A stretch of 64,000 nt of DNA. It comes from Aquabacter sp040049275 (lineage in GTDB: Bacteria; Pseudomonadota; Alphaproteobacteria; Rhizobiales; Xanthobacteraceae). The notes beneath the pieces were generated by a model. It made no database searches. It was not told the origin of the DNA and worked only from the letters and a program-made list of their open reading frames with translations. Shown piece after piece: positions 51,431 through 60,464 of this stretch (position 1 is its first letter; the number at the start of each line of letters is the position of its first letter). The stretch covers positions 372,001 to 436,000 of the forward strand of contig NZ_JBDZDT010000002.1 in assembly GCF_040049275.1 (NCBI RefSeq), written 5' to 3'. The position numbers and the translations under genes were made by a program.

Positions 51431-54361
51431 ATGAAAATCGGAAGACTTGCTGCCGTCGGTATCGGCGTGGGCGCGCTGGCTATCGTATCGGAAGCGCAAG
51501 CGCAGGCGCCGACGCCCTATACGACGCTGAATTTCGGTACCAGCGGCACCTTTCTGACCGGCATTCGCGGCAATACCATCGTCGGCAATTACGTGGTGCC
51601 CGGCACCACCGCCACCGGCGGGCTGCTCTACAACATGTCCTCCGGCCAGTGGTCGCCCATGCCGGTGGCCACCGCCAATGGCGTGAACTATCCCGGCGCC
51701 ATCGGCTCTTCGCCCTACGGGCCGAGCTTCGGCAACCAGGGCGGCGTCCTGCGCACCGTGGGCAGCTACATGACCGCGGCCTCCTCGCCGTATGACCTCA
51801 GCTATCTCTATGACGGAGCGGCGGCTCCGGGGCGGCAGCTGACCGGCATCTTCTATCCCGACTCGCCCGGCGACACGACGCTTTACACCATCGCCCACAG
51901 CACGTTCGGCAATCAGGTGGTGGGCAATTACGACACCCGCCTCACCACCGGCAATGCGATGATCTACACGATCTCCACCGGCACCTACGTCACCAACAAC
52001 AAGCCAGGCGCCATCAGCACCACGGCCTATGGCGTCTATGGCGATATCATCGCCGGAGGCTATTACAATGTGGGGCCGGGCGGCGGCATCGGCCCCGAGC
52101 ACGGCTATCTCTACGACAAGAGCAAAGGCACCTGGGCCACCTACGACCATCCCGACGCCGTCGTCACCCATCTGGAAGGCATCACCGGCGCCGGACGCTC
52201 CGGCGAGTACAACATGGTCGCCGACTGGGTGACCGCGGACGGCGTGGTGCATGCCGGCGTGCTGCACGTGGACGCCCTCGGCATTCCCACTTGGTACGAG
52301 ATCAACATCCCCGGCGCGTCGCTGGTGTCCTCGAACTCGGCCTATGGCGACACGGTGGTGGGCATCTATCTCACGCCGGGCTCCACCACGCCTAACGGCT
52401 ATGTCGCCACCATTGCGGGCATCTACAATCCCATCCGCAATACCGGCACGCTGACATCCAGCGCCACCAATGCCGCCGCTTTGTCCGGCGGCAAGGGCGA
52501 CGACATCGTCAATAGCGGCACCGTCCGGGTCAGCGGCAATGGCGGCATCGGCATGCGCGGCGAGACCTATGGCGTCTTGACCAATACCGGCACCGTCGTC
52601 TCCACCGGCATCGCCGGCGCAGCCGTGGAGATGCATGGCCTCTACGGCACCTTGCTGAATTACGGCATTTTGCAGACGAGCGCGGAGTCCGATGCCCTGC
52701 GCACCGGCCCCGACAGCTACGGCACGGTGATCGTGAACACCGGCATCATCGACGGCCGGCTCGCCGCGACGGCGGGGCCGGAGAAGCGGTTCGAGAACAG
52801 CGGCTGGCTGGGCGTCTCCGGCACGGGCGTGTCCATCACCCATCTCCTCAGCGGCACTTTTGTCCAGACCTCCGCCGGAACCCTCTCCTTGCGGGTCACC
52901 TCCGACGGCACCACGGATACGCTGGGAATAACCGGCGTGGCGCGGCTCGCCGGCTCGCTGCAGGTTCCCTTCCAGACCTCGAACCTGTCGAACGCTTATA
53001 CCTTGATCCGCGCCACCGACGGGATGACGGGTACCTTCGAGACGCTGGCCACATCCGGCCTGCCGGGCTTCATGAGCGCCTCGCTCGCCTATGCGCCCAC
53101 ATCCGTCACCGTCAACCTGACCTCGGGCATGGCGAAGCTGCCGGGCCTGACGCCGAACCAAGGCGCCGTCGGCGCGGGCCTCGATCGGGCCTTCAACACG
53201 TTCAACAGCGTGTCCGGCGATCTCACCGCGCTCTATTCGCTCATGTCGGGCGAGCTTCCCTCGGCGCTGAGCGCGCTGTCGGGCGAGGCCTATGCCAGCG
53301 AGCAGTCGGTGCTGATCGGTGATGGGCTCTATGGCCGGCAGGCCGTGCTCGGGCGCCTGCGCCAGGGGTCTTATGCCAACCAGGCCGGCCCCCTGTCGGC
53401 GCTCGCCTATGGCGGCCCGGCGCTCGCTTATGCCGGTCCCCAGGCAGCCGCAGCCGCCCAGCCCACCGCCAGCGCGGCGCTGGCTTATGCCACGAAGGCG
53501 CCGGTGGCGGCGGCAGCTCCCGCTCTTTCCGGCACCACGGTGTGGGCCCAGGGTTTCGGCGCCTGGGCCAAGCTCGACGGCAACGGCAACGCCTCCAGCG
53601 TCAGCGAGACCGTGGGCGGCATCGTCTCGGGCGCGGATATCCAGGTCGGCAACTGGCAGCTCGGCGCGGCGCTGGGCTACACCAACTCCAACGCGAGCGT
53701 GAGCAATCTTTCCAGTTCGTCCGAGGTGAACTCCATGCTGGTGGCGCTCTATGCGGGCACCAGCGCCGGCCCCTGGAACCTGCGCCTCGGTGCCTCCTAT
53801 GCCTTCAATCAGATCGATGCCAGCCGCACGGTCGCCTTCCCCGGCTTCATCGAGCAGGCGAGCGCACAGTATGACGGCGGCACCGGCCAGGTGTTCGCGG
53901 AAGTGGGCTACGGCTTCGCGTTCCAGGCGCTGGCGCTCGAACCCTATGCGGGCTTTGCCTGGGTGCATCTCAACACCGACAGCTTCACCGAGACGGGGGC
54001 TCCCTCTGCCGGCCTCACGGGTGCCTCCACCTCCTCGGACGTGGGCTACACCTCACTCGGCCTGCGGGCGGCGACCACTGTGGCGCTGTCCAACGGCATG
54101 ATGCTGGCGCCCCACGCCTCGGCCGCCTGGCAATATGCCTTCGGCGACCTGAGCCCGAGCGCGCAGCTCGCCCTCACCGCCACTCCGGGGTCGAACTTCA
54201 CGGTGGGCGGCGTGCCGCTGGCACAGAACACGGCGCTCCTCGAGGCGGGCGTGGACCTCCACCTCAACGCCCAGGCCCGTATCGGCGTGTCCTATGTGGG
54301 CCAGTTCGCCGACAGCGTCACCGTCAACGCCTTCCAGGCGAACTTTACCTGGAGCTTCTGA
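51431..54361 (+). CDS. autotransporter with beta-barrel domain
   Basis: 976 residues. Signal peptide (KIGRLAAVGIGVGALAIVSEAQAQA). Passenger part 1 (about 30-340) carries degenerate repeats of the type GN-x-(I/V)VGNY ... (G)YLY ... G-x-W, resembling kelch/HAF-like beta-sheet repeats. Part 2 (about 340-480) has NSGTVRVSGNGGIGM, NTGTVVSTG and NTGIIDG units typical of a beta-helix. After an Ala-rich linker (about 655-700) comes the C-terminal translocator (about 710-976) ending in FTWSF, the outer-membrane C-terminal signature. Likely a surface-exposed adhesin or coat protein. Confidence 0.9.
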   Translation: MKIGRLAAVGIGVGALAIVSEAQAQAPTPYTTLNFGTSGTFLTGIRGNTIVGNYVVPGTTATGGLLYNMSSGQWSPMPVATANGVNYPGAIGSSPYGPSFGNQGGVLRTVGSYMTAASSPYDLSYLYDGAAAPGRQLTGIFYPDSPGDTTLYTIAHSTFGNQVVGNYDTRLTTGNAMIYTISTGTYVTNNKPGAISTTAYGVYGDIIAGGYYNVGPGGGIGPEHGYLYDKSKGTWATYDHPDAVVTHLEGITGAGRSGEYNMVADWVTADGVVHAGVLHVDALGIPTWYEINIPGASLVSSNSAYGDTVVGIYLTPGSTTPNGYVATIAGIYNPIRNTGTLTSSATNAAALSGGKGDDIVNSGTVRVSGNGGIGMRGETYGVLTNTGTVVSTGIAGAAVEMHGLYGTLLNYGILQTSAESDALRTGPDSYGTVIVNTGIIDGRLAATAGPEKRFENSGWLGVSGTGVSITHLLSGTFVQTSAGTLSLRVTSDGTTDTLGITGVARLAGSLQVPFQTSNLSNAYTLIRATDGMTGTFETLATSGLPGFMSASLAYAPTSVTVNLTSGMAKLPGLTPNQGAVGAGLDRAFNTFNSVSGDLTALYSLMSGELPSALSALSGEAYASEQSVLIGDGLYGRQAVLGRLRQGSYANQAGPLSALAYGGPALAYAGPQAAAAAQPTASAALAYATKAPVAAAAPALSGTTVWAQGFGAWAKLDGNGNASSVSETVGGIVSGADIQVGNWQLGAALGYTNSNASVSNLSSSSEVNSMLVALYAGTSAGPWNLRLGASYAFNQIDASRTVAFPGFIEQASAQYDGGTGQVFAEVGYGFAFQALALEPYAGFAWVHLNTDSFTETGAPSAGLTGASTSSDVGYTSLGLRAATTVALSNGMMLAPHASAAWQYAFGDLSPSAQLALTATPGSNFTVGGVPLAQNTALLEAGVDLHLNAQARIGVSYVGQFADSVTVNAFQANFTWSF

Positions 54362-54367
54362 CCTCAA

Positions 54368-54394
54368 TGAGCGCGCCTTCGGGCGCGCTCATTT
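54368..54394. terminator. hairpin between autotransporter and convergent gene
   Basis: TGAGCGCGCC and GGCGCGCTCA pair perfectly around TTCG, followed by TTTC. It lies seven bases after the autotransporter stop and ten before the end of the convergent gene, so it can serve the plus strand and perhaps both. Confidence 0.65.
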
Positions 54395-54403
54395 CAGAAT
54401 GAT

Positions 54404-55381
54404 CTATTTCAGGATGACCAGGACCTCCTGGTCCTGCCCTGCTTCCACCTTGAACTCCCGGCTCAGGGTGCGCCCGTCATTGCGAGCGAAGGCCACGTAA
54501 TCGCCTTCGGTCAGCACGAATTGCGGGAAGGCGCCGATGGATTCCTTGATGGTGTCGCCGCCCGGCGTGGTGACGGTCCATTGGGTGTCCGCCAGCGCCT
54601 CGCCGCCGGTCTGCCTTACCAGCTTGAGGGTGACCTGCGCGGCGCGATGGTGAACGGTCGCATCCGTGAGCTTGCCCGCTTGCACGGCTACGTCCGCGCG
54701 CACCACGGCGTTCGCATCCCCATAGGTTGAGACCACGTGATAGGTGCCCTCCGGCAGGAGCACCACCTCGCCGGCATTGGCGCCCCTGTAATAAGGCTGG
54801 GTGGAGGTGCGGCCCTGGAGGAAGGAGCCTTCGAAGATATCGAAGGTCACCTTCTGGCCGGGGATGGGCTTGTTCTCCACATCGGCGGTCAGGCGCAGGC
54901 CGCCCGCGGGGAGAGTGAAGGCCTCGCGCTTGGAGACTGCGCCCATCTGCACCCGCTGCGCGCTGGTTGCGAAGCCATAGGTCACATGCACCACATAGCC
55001 GCCGGGGTTGAGGAAGAAGACCGGGAATGGCTCGGAGCTCTCGGCCACCAGGGGGAAGGCGCCTGAGGCTTCCGCTGTGTCCGCGAACACCCGCCAGGCG
55101 ACGCCGCGGGGGATCGGCGCGCCGTCTGCGCCGAACCGGGCATAGGCGCCGAGCGCCACCTTGCCGGCGGGGGGCTGGGGCAGGACCGCATGCGGCTCAC
55201 GGCTTATGGCGGGGGGAGGGCCACCGGGGCGGCCGCCGCCCGGCGGCGGGGGCGCGAAGCTGTCCGACGGCACCGTGGCCGGCCCGCCCATGAAGGGCAT
55301 GCCTTGCGCCGATGCTGCCCCGCAAGGCAGGAGAAGGGCGAGGGCCAGAAGCGCGTGGCGGACGCAAAATCGAGAACGCAT
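54404..55381 (-). CDS. secreted protein of unknown function
   Basis: 325 residues. Signal peptide RHALLALALLLPCGAASAQ; the Cys in LLPCGAAS could suggest a lipobox but the Ala-x-Ala site is better. A Pro/Gly-rich stretch (PPPPGGGRPGGPPP) leads into beta-rich repeats of carboxypeptidase-regulatory or Ig-like character (LNPGGYVVHVTYG, LPEGTYHVVSTYG, LTEGDYVAFARN), three units with the same G-x-Y-V turn. Probably a periplasmic protein; no enzyme motif seen. Confidence 0.75.
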   Translation of the reverse strand: MRSRFCVRHALLALALLLPCGAASAQGMPFMGGPATVPSDSFAPPPPGGGRPGGPPPAISREPHAVLPQPPAGKVALGAYARFGADGAPIPRGVAWRVFADTAEASGAFPLVAESSEPFPVFFLNPGGYVVHVTYGFATSAQRVQMGAVSKREAFTLPAGGLRLTADVENKPIPGQKVTFDIFEGSFLQGRTSTQPYYRGANAGEVVLLPEGTYHVVSTYGDANAVVRADVAVQAGKLTDATVHHRAAQVTLKLVRQTGGEALADTQWTVTTPGGDTIKESIGAFPQFVLTEGDYVAFARNDGRTLSREFKVEAGQDQEVLVILK

Positions 55382-55534
55382 GGCGCTGAGGTGCCTCGAA
55401 ACGGCGCCGGTTTCAAGTCACCGCAACGTCATCGCCGCCCACGGGCGGCTCCATGGAAAGGCGCTTTTAGCGTGCCATGGCACCTGATAGATCATGCTCC
55501 AGGCCATGCCCCGTTGCGTCGCGAAGGTCGTTTC

Positions 55535-56098
55535 ATGCCCGATGCCCTCCAATTGCTGCTGACCCGCCGCTCCACCCGGATCCTTGATTTCATCGAGCCC
55601 GGCCCCGGCGAGGAGGATCTGAAGACGCTCCTCACCATCGCGTCCCGCGTGCCGGACCACGGCAAGCTCGTGCCCTGGCGCTTCATCCTGTTCCTGGGCG
55701 ATGCCCGTGCACGCGCCGGCGAGGCGCTTACGGCAGTGCTGAAGGAGGTGGACCCGGAGGCCAGCGAGCGCCGCGTCGAGGAGGAGCGCAAGCGCTTTTC
55801 CCGTGCGCCTCTGGTGGTGGCGGTGGTCTCCAAGGCGGGGCCGCATGTGAAAATCCCGGAATGGGAGCAGGTGCTGTCCTCCGCCGCTGCCGCCTACAAT
55901 CTGCTGCTCGGCGCTGCCGCGCTGGGTTACGGCGCCACCTGGATGACCGAATGGCCGGCTTACGAGCCGAAGGCTCGCGCCGCGCTCGGGCTCTCGGAAA
56001 GCGAGCGCATCACCGGCTTCGTCTATATCGGCACCGCCGCCAACAAGATGGAAGACCGGCCGCGTCCGTCGCTGGATGAAATCGTCACCCGCTATTGA
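55535..56098 (+). CDS. nitroreductase family protein
   Basis: 187 residues from ATG 55535; the open frame extends upstream but without conserved sequence. FMN-binding pattern RRSTRI near the N-terminus, VPDHGKLVPWRFI, and AAYNLLLGAAALGYGATWMT typical of YdjA-like nitroreductases (the small group). NAD(P)H-dependent flavoprotein; physiological substrate unknown. Followed 12 bases later by a flavin reductase-like gene. Confidence 0.9.
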   Translation: MPDALQLLLTRRSTRILDFIEPGPGEEDLKTLLTIASRVPDHGKLVPWRFILFLGDARARAGEALTAVLKEVDPEASERRVEEERKRFSRAPLVVAVVSKAGPHVKIPEWEQVLSSAAAAYNLLLGAAALGYGATWMTEWPAYEPKARAALGLSESERITGFVYIGTAANKMEDRPRPSLDEIVTRY

Positions 56099-56110
56099 GG
56101 CCAGGCGCCC

Positions 56111-56719
56111 ATGTTCTACGAACCCTCCAAGCGCGACCACGGCCTTCCCTTCTCCCCGCTGAAGGCCATCGTCGCCCCGCGCCCCATCGGCTGGATCTCC
56201 TCGCTGAGCGAGACTGGCGTGGCGAACCTTGCGCCTTACTCCTTCTTCAACCTCATCTCCGAGGACCCGGCGCTGGTGATGTTCTCCTCGGTCGGCCGCA
56301 AGCACTCCGTGGCCAACATCGAGGCGACAGGCGAGTTCGTCTGCAACCTTGCCACCATCGATCTCATCGATGCGGTGAACATCTCTTCCGCCAACGTGGC
56401 GGCCGACAAGAGCGAGTTCGACCACGCGCAGATCGCCCAGGTCCCCTCGCGTCTCGTGAAGCCGCCGCGGGTGGCAGAGGCGCCGTGCGCGCTGGAGTGC
56501 GTCTATATCGAGACGCTGCGGCCCAAGGACCGGCATGGCAAGGTCATCGACCGCCATGTGGTGATCGGCGAGGTGGTGGGGGTCTATGTGAACGAGGCCT
56601 TCATCCGCAACGGGCGGGTGGACACCGCGCTCATGGGCGCGTTGGCCCGCTGCGGCTACAGGGACTTCTCCGCCGTTGAGGAGCTTGTGGAGCGGGTTCG
56701 GCCGGACGATCCGAAATGA
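56111..56719 (+). CDS. flavin reductase family protein
   Basis: 202 residues. Split-barrel flavin reductase-like fold: IVAPRPIGWISSLSETGVANL with PYSFFNLISEDPALVMFSS is the FMN-binding signature of this family (flavoredoxin / DIM6/NTAB type). Adjacent to the nitroreductase, so the pair may share reduced flavin; physiological partner unknown. Confidence 0.9.
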   Translation: MFYEPSKRDHGLPFSPLKAIVAPRPIGWISSLSETGVANLAPYSFFNLISEDPALVMFSSVGRKHSVANIEATGEFVCNLATIDLIDAVNISSANVAADKSEFDHAQIAQVPSRLVKPPRVAEAPCALECVYIETLRPKDRHGKVIDRHVVIGEVVGVYVNEAFIRNGRVDTALMGALARCGYRDFSAVEELVERVRPDDPK

Positions 56720-56735
56720 GCGGGCGGGCGGTGTG

Positions 56736-57719
56736 ATGCGGTCCTTCGGCGCGCGGGCGGAGATCGCCAAGCAGCTCTTTGCAGCCGCGTCGGGCGTGCT
56801 TGCCGGAGAGAACCCGGTGCGGCGGCTGCGCAAGGCGCTGCGGCTGCTCTCAGTGCCGCCCGATACGGGACGGGGCGCGGACAAGGACGTGCTGGATGCC
56901 GGCTTCCGGGCCCTGCGGCTCCCCTCGCTTGCCGAAGCGACCGGGCCGGTCTGCCTGTTCGTGGCCTATGCGCCGGACGGGCGCTTCTTCGCCCATACGC
57001 TGCGCTATTGCGCGGACCTCAAGCGCAACGGGCTCAGGCTGGTGCTCATTGCCGTGACCGACCGGCCCGACCTCGACTGCCTCGATCCGGGCCCCGAGGT
57101 CGCCGACGCGCTCGTGGTGCGCGAGAACCACGGCTACGATTTCGCCGCGTGGGCGGCGTGCCTGCGCTACATGCCCGAGCTCTGGGCGGCGCCCGAGTTG
57201 TGGTTCGCCAATGACAGCGTCTACCACGCCGCGGCGCCTCTTGCTGAAATGGTCGAGCGGGTGCGCCGGAGCCCGGCGGACGTGGTGGCCATGACCGGCA
57301 GCAGCGAGATCGCGCCGCACTTCCAGAGCTATCTGTTCGTGCTGAAGGACGGCGCGCTGCGCCGGGAGGGCGTGCGCCGTTTCTGGGGCGGAGTGCGCTC
57401 GCTGGCCGACAAGAACCAGGTGATCCGCGACTATGAAGTGCGCCAGAAGGCGACGCTGGAGGCCGAGGGCCTGAAGGTGGAGATCCTCTTCTCCGCCCCC
57501 GGCGGGGACGGCGACAACCGCCTGCACCATGGCTGGCGCGCGTTGCTCGCCGCCGGCTTTCCCTTCGTGAAGGTGCAGCTTTTGCGCGACAATCCCTATG
57601 GCGCGGACCTTGCGGGCTGGCGGGACGCGCTGGCCGCCCATGAGTTCGACATTCCCGAGATCACGTTCCATCTCGGCGCCCGGCCGGACGGCGCGGCGGC
57701 GCTGCTGGAACTGCGCTAG
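56736..57719 (+). CDS. rhamnan synthesis F (RgpF)-like glycosyltransferase-associated protein
   Basis: 327 residues from ATG 56736 (GTG at 56733 is also possible). The region VCLFVAYAPDGRFFAHTLRY, NHGYDFAAWAACLRYMPELW and LWFANDSVYHA matches the RgpF domain (PF05045), found in proteins of rhamnose-containing polysaccharide synthesis. Soluble, about half the size of full RgpF proteins. Catalysis is not proven for the domain. No other polysaccharide genes flank it directly. Confidence 0.82.
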   Translation: MRSFGARAEIAKQLFAAASGVLAGENPVRRLRKALRLLSVPPDTGRGADKDVLDAGFRALRLPSLAEATGPVCLFVAYAPDGRFFAHTLRYCADLKRNGLRLVLIAVTDRPDLDCLDPGPEVADALVVRENHGYDFAAWAACLRYMPELWAAPELWFANDSVYHAAAPLAEMVERVRRSPADVVAMTGSSEIAPHFQSYLFVLKDGALRREGVRRFWGGVRSLADKNQVIRDYEVRQKATLEAEGLKVEILFSAPGGDGDNRLHHGWRALLAAGFPFVKVQLLRDNPYGADLAGWRDALAAHEFDIPEITFHLGARPDGAAALLELR

Positions 57720-57758
57720 CGCCAATCGACATTCACTCTTGGGACTATGGCCCAAAGC

Positions 57759-57857
57759 GCCGTCATGCCCGGGCTTGTCCCGGGCATCCACGTCTCTCCG
57801 TTAAGCCGCGCCCGGCGGAGCTCCGTGGATGGCCGGGACAAGCCCGGCCATGACGGC
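57759..57857. repeat. long palindromic repeat (REP/BIME-like), second copy
   Basis: Two arms (GCCGTCATGCCCGGG... and ...CCCGGCCATGACGGC), each with an internal hairpin, face each other around a 25-30 base centre. Same family as 40139-40247. Located between the convergent RgpF-like and AlgX-like genes. Confidence 0.85.
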
Positions 57858-57906
57858 AGGAAAGGCAGTGAACCTGCTATTTCTAAAGATCGATTGGCTC
57901 TGGACC

Positions 57907-59004
57907 CTAGGGCATGCCCATGGGCAGCCCCTTGCAGGGCAGCGAGCGCTCGGTGGGCGCGTAGATCACGATGTCCGGCTTGAACGTGTCGATGGCGTTC
58001 CACTCGAACTTGCAGGAATTGTTGTGCATCCAGCCGAAGCGGCTCGCCCGCGCCTTCAGGAGGCGCGGCCAATAGTGCTGGGTGAAGGAATCCCCGATCA
58101 CCAATATGCTCGGACCCTCATGGCCCGTGGAATAGGCATAGGGCTGGAAGGGGTCGCTGTCCGGCCGCACCGGCACGACGCCCTTTAGGGGCGTGAGTTT
58201 GGCGCCCGGTGCGGGATCGAGGATGACGTAATCCTTGTCTCCGGTCTCGCTGGCCTCGCCGAGATAGCGTGCAAGATCACCAGTGGGCACGGAGATAAGC
58301 GGCCCGATGGCCTGGTCCAGCGGCACAACGAGGTCGGGCCGGCCGGCGGCCTTTATGGCGTCGTTGAAGGCGATGACGGCCGCGCGCTGGTTCCAATGGG
58401 TGTCGGTGCGGCGATAGATGGGGCCGGTCTTCGCCGCCTCGTTGAAGGGCGCGCGCAGGTCCACGAAGGCAACGCCGCGTTTGGGCAGGTCGCGCGCCAC
58501 GATGTCGAGCTCGGTCGGCCCGCGCATCTGCGCCTTGGCCCATTCCGGCAGCTTCTCGGGCACGGCGGTGGCGTTGTTGAGCGGGGAGGTGACGACGAGC
58601 TTCGCCCCACGCCCGGCCAGGGTGCGATCGAGCTTTTCGAGCACATCCTCCAGCGTCACCAGCGGCGGCTCGCGCACGAGGAGGCCGAGGGACTGCTCCA
58701 GCGCCTTGTCGCCGGTGTAATAGAGCTGCCCGCTTTCGCCGATGATCAGGGGGCGCGCGCGGGTGGAATGGAAGGCGCGGGCATAAGCGGCATTGGCACC
58801 CATGATGACGCCGCGAAAGCCGAAATGGGCATTGATGAAGGGGTCGAGCCGCTCGGTCGCATGTACCCACCAGCGCTCCGCCGGGGCGATGGCGGGCCGC
58901 ACGGGGCCCGGCAGATCGGGCAGGAAATGGCCGAGCGCCGGCAGCAGCAGGATGCCCGTGAAGATCAGGCACCACCAGCGGCGATAGGCGAGAAGCATCG
59001 GCAT
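57907..59004 (-). CDS. AlgX/AlgJ-like SGNH acetyltransferase protein
   Basis: 365 residues from ATG 59004, five bases after the MBOAT stop; the longer open frame upstream is a shadow of that gene. N-terminal membrane anchor (WWCLIFTGILLLPALGHFL), then an SGNH-like periplasmic domain with IIGESGQLYYTGD, the catalytic Asp-x-His in RTDTHWNQRA, and the Ser in VIGDSFTQHYW. The family transfers acetyl groups from the MBOAT partner to an exported polysaccharide. Works with the gene upstream. Confidence 0.88.
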   Translation of the reverse strand: MPMLLAYRRWWCLIFTGILLLPALGHFLPDLPGPVRPAIAPAERWWVHATERLDPFINAHFGFRGVIMGANAAYARAFHSTRARPLIIGESGQLYYTGDKALEQSLGLLVREPPLVTLEDVLEKLDRTLAGRGAKLVVTSPLNNATAVPEKLPEWAKAQMRGPTELDIVARDLPKRGVAFVDLRAPFNEAAKTGPIYRRTDTHWNQRAAVIAFNDAIKAAGRPDLVVPLDQAIGPLISVPTGDLARYLGEASETGDKDYVILDPAPGAKLTPLKGVVPVRPDSDPFQPYAYSTGHEGPSILVIGDSFTQHYWPRLLKARASRFGWMHNNSCKFEWNAIDTFKPDIVIYAPTERSLPCKGLPMGMP

Positions 59005-59009
59005 GGCGG

Positions 59010-60425
59010 CTAGAACCGGAAATAGAGGAAGGGGCTGTAGTTCGCCGCCCCCACGGTGATCACGCTCAGCGCGAACAGCGCCAGGATGACCACGCTGTCG
59101 CAAAGCGCAAACACCGCCTGCCGCACCATCCGGGGAAGCGGGCCCGCCGGCAGATTGGGCACACCCCACATGGCGAGCGGCCATCCCAATACCATCATGA
59201 CGATGGTGACCGGCTGGAGCGCAGTCTGGAGCGAGGTGTCTATGGGGCCGAAGCCGTTCAGCCCCACGAGACCGGCGAACACATCCAGGGCATGGGGCAC
59301 GGTCAGCGCGCGGAACCAGACCCAGCCGGACAGGAACACCAGGAACACATAGGCGTGGCGCAGCACCAGCGGTGAGCGGGCGAGCGCCTTGCCGAAGCGG
59401 GTGCGCTCCAGCACCAGGAACAGGCCGTGATGGGCGCCCCAGATCAGGAACGTCCAGGCCGCCCCGTGCCAGATGCCGCAGAGGAGGAAGACGGTCCACA
59501 GGTTGACGGCGGTATGCAGGTGGCCGTGCCGGTTGCCGCCGAGGGGGATGTAGACATAGTCCCGGAACCAGCTGGACAGGCTCATGTGCCAGCGGCGCCA
59601 GAAATCGGTGATGGAGAGGGCGCCGTAGGGCAGGCGGAAATTGCGCGGGAAGTTCAGCCCCATGGCCAAGGCGAGGCCGATGGCCATGTTGGAATAGCCG
59701 CCGAAATCGAAATAGATCTGGAGGGAATAAGCGAGGAGCCCGAGCCAGGCGGTGACGAAGTTCGGCGCGTCTGTCTGGTCGAACACCATCCCGGCGACGG
59801 AGGCCACCTCGTCGGCGATCAGCACCTTCCAGGCGAGGCCGATGACGAAGATGCGCAGGCCCGCCGAGATGCGCCCGAACGTGGTCCGCCGGTCGCGGAT
59901 GCGGGCGGCGATGGTGGAATAGCGCACGATGGGGCCCGCCACGAGCTGCGGGAACATGGTGATGTAGACCGCGATCTCCTCGAACCGCCCATTGGCCTGC
60001 GCCCGCCCGCGATAGACGTCCACCAGATAGGAGATGGCGTGGAAGGTGAAGAAGGAGATGCCCAAGGGCAGCCCCACATGCAGCACCGGCACGGCAAGCT
60101 CGGCGGGCAGGAGGAGGTTCAGGTTCTCGGCGAGGAAGCCGATATATTTGAAGAAGATGAGCCCTGCGAGATTGCACGCGACGGCGAGCCACAAAGCCGG
60201 CAGCCGGCGCCCCGGCGGGCGGGAGCCGATGAGGAGGGCGAGGAAATAGTTGCCCACCATGGACACCGCCAGGATGGCGAGGTTCCCAATCCCGCCCCAG
60301 CCGTAGAAGACCAGCGAAAATGCGAGGAGGACAAGATTCCGCGCGCGCGTGCCCCGGGTCGCGAAATAGGCGATGAGGAAGGCGGGCAGGAAATAGCAGA
60401 GGAAGGTGACGGAGGAGAAGACCAT
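59010..60425 (-). CDS. MBOAT family O-acyltransferase (AlgI-like)
   Basis: 471 residues, ten or more membrane segments. The catalytic His lies in GIWHGAAWTFLIWGAHHG (about residue 318), and the family pattern FNFPRNFRLPY/DFWRRWHMSLSSWFRDYVYIPLGGNR-type loop is present around residue 260-300. Moves acetyl groups across the inner membrane for O-acetylation of a glycan, handing over to the AlgX-like protein. No alginate synthesis genes are near; the target polymer is unknown. Confidence 0.92.
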   Translation of the reverse strand: MVFSSVTFLCYFLPAFLIAYFATRGTRARNLVLLAFSLVFYGWGGIGNLAILAVSMVGNYFLALLIGSRPPGRRLPALWLAVACNLAGLIFFKYIGFLAENLNLLLPAELAVPVLHVGLPLGISFFTFHAISYLVDVYRGRAQANGRFEEIAVYITMFPQLVAGPIVRYSTIAARIRDRRTTFGRISAGLRIFVIGLAWKVLIADEVASVAGMVFDQTDAPNFVTAWLGLLAYSLQIYFDFGGYSNMAIGLALAMGLNFPRNFRLPYGALSITDFWRRWHMSLSSWFRDYVYIPLGGNRHGHLHTAVNLWTVFLLCGIWHGAAWTFLIWGAHHGLFLVLERTRFGKALARSPLVLRHAYVFLVFLSGWVWFRALTVPHALDVFAGLVGLNGFGPIDTSLQTALQPVTIVMMVLGWPLAMWGVPNLPAGPLPRMVRQAVFALCDSVVILALFALSVITVGAANYSPFLYFRF

Positions 60426-60464
60426 GCGCTCGGCGGGGCTATGAACCGGGGTCGGGCAGACCCC

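Noticed and set aside
59005..60192. Long N-terminal extension of the AlgX-like protein
   Set aside because: This part is a shadow frame of the MBOAT gene; the AlgX-like protein with its membrane anchor begins at 59004.
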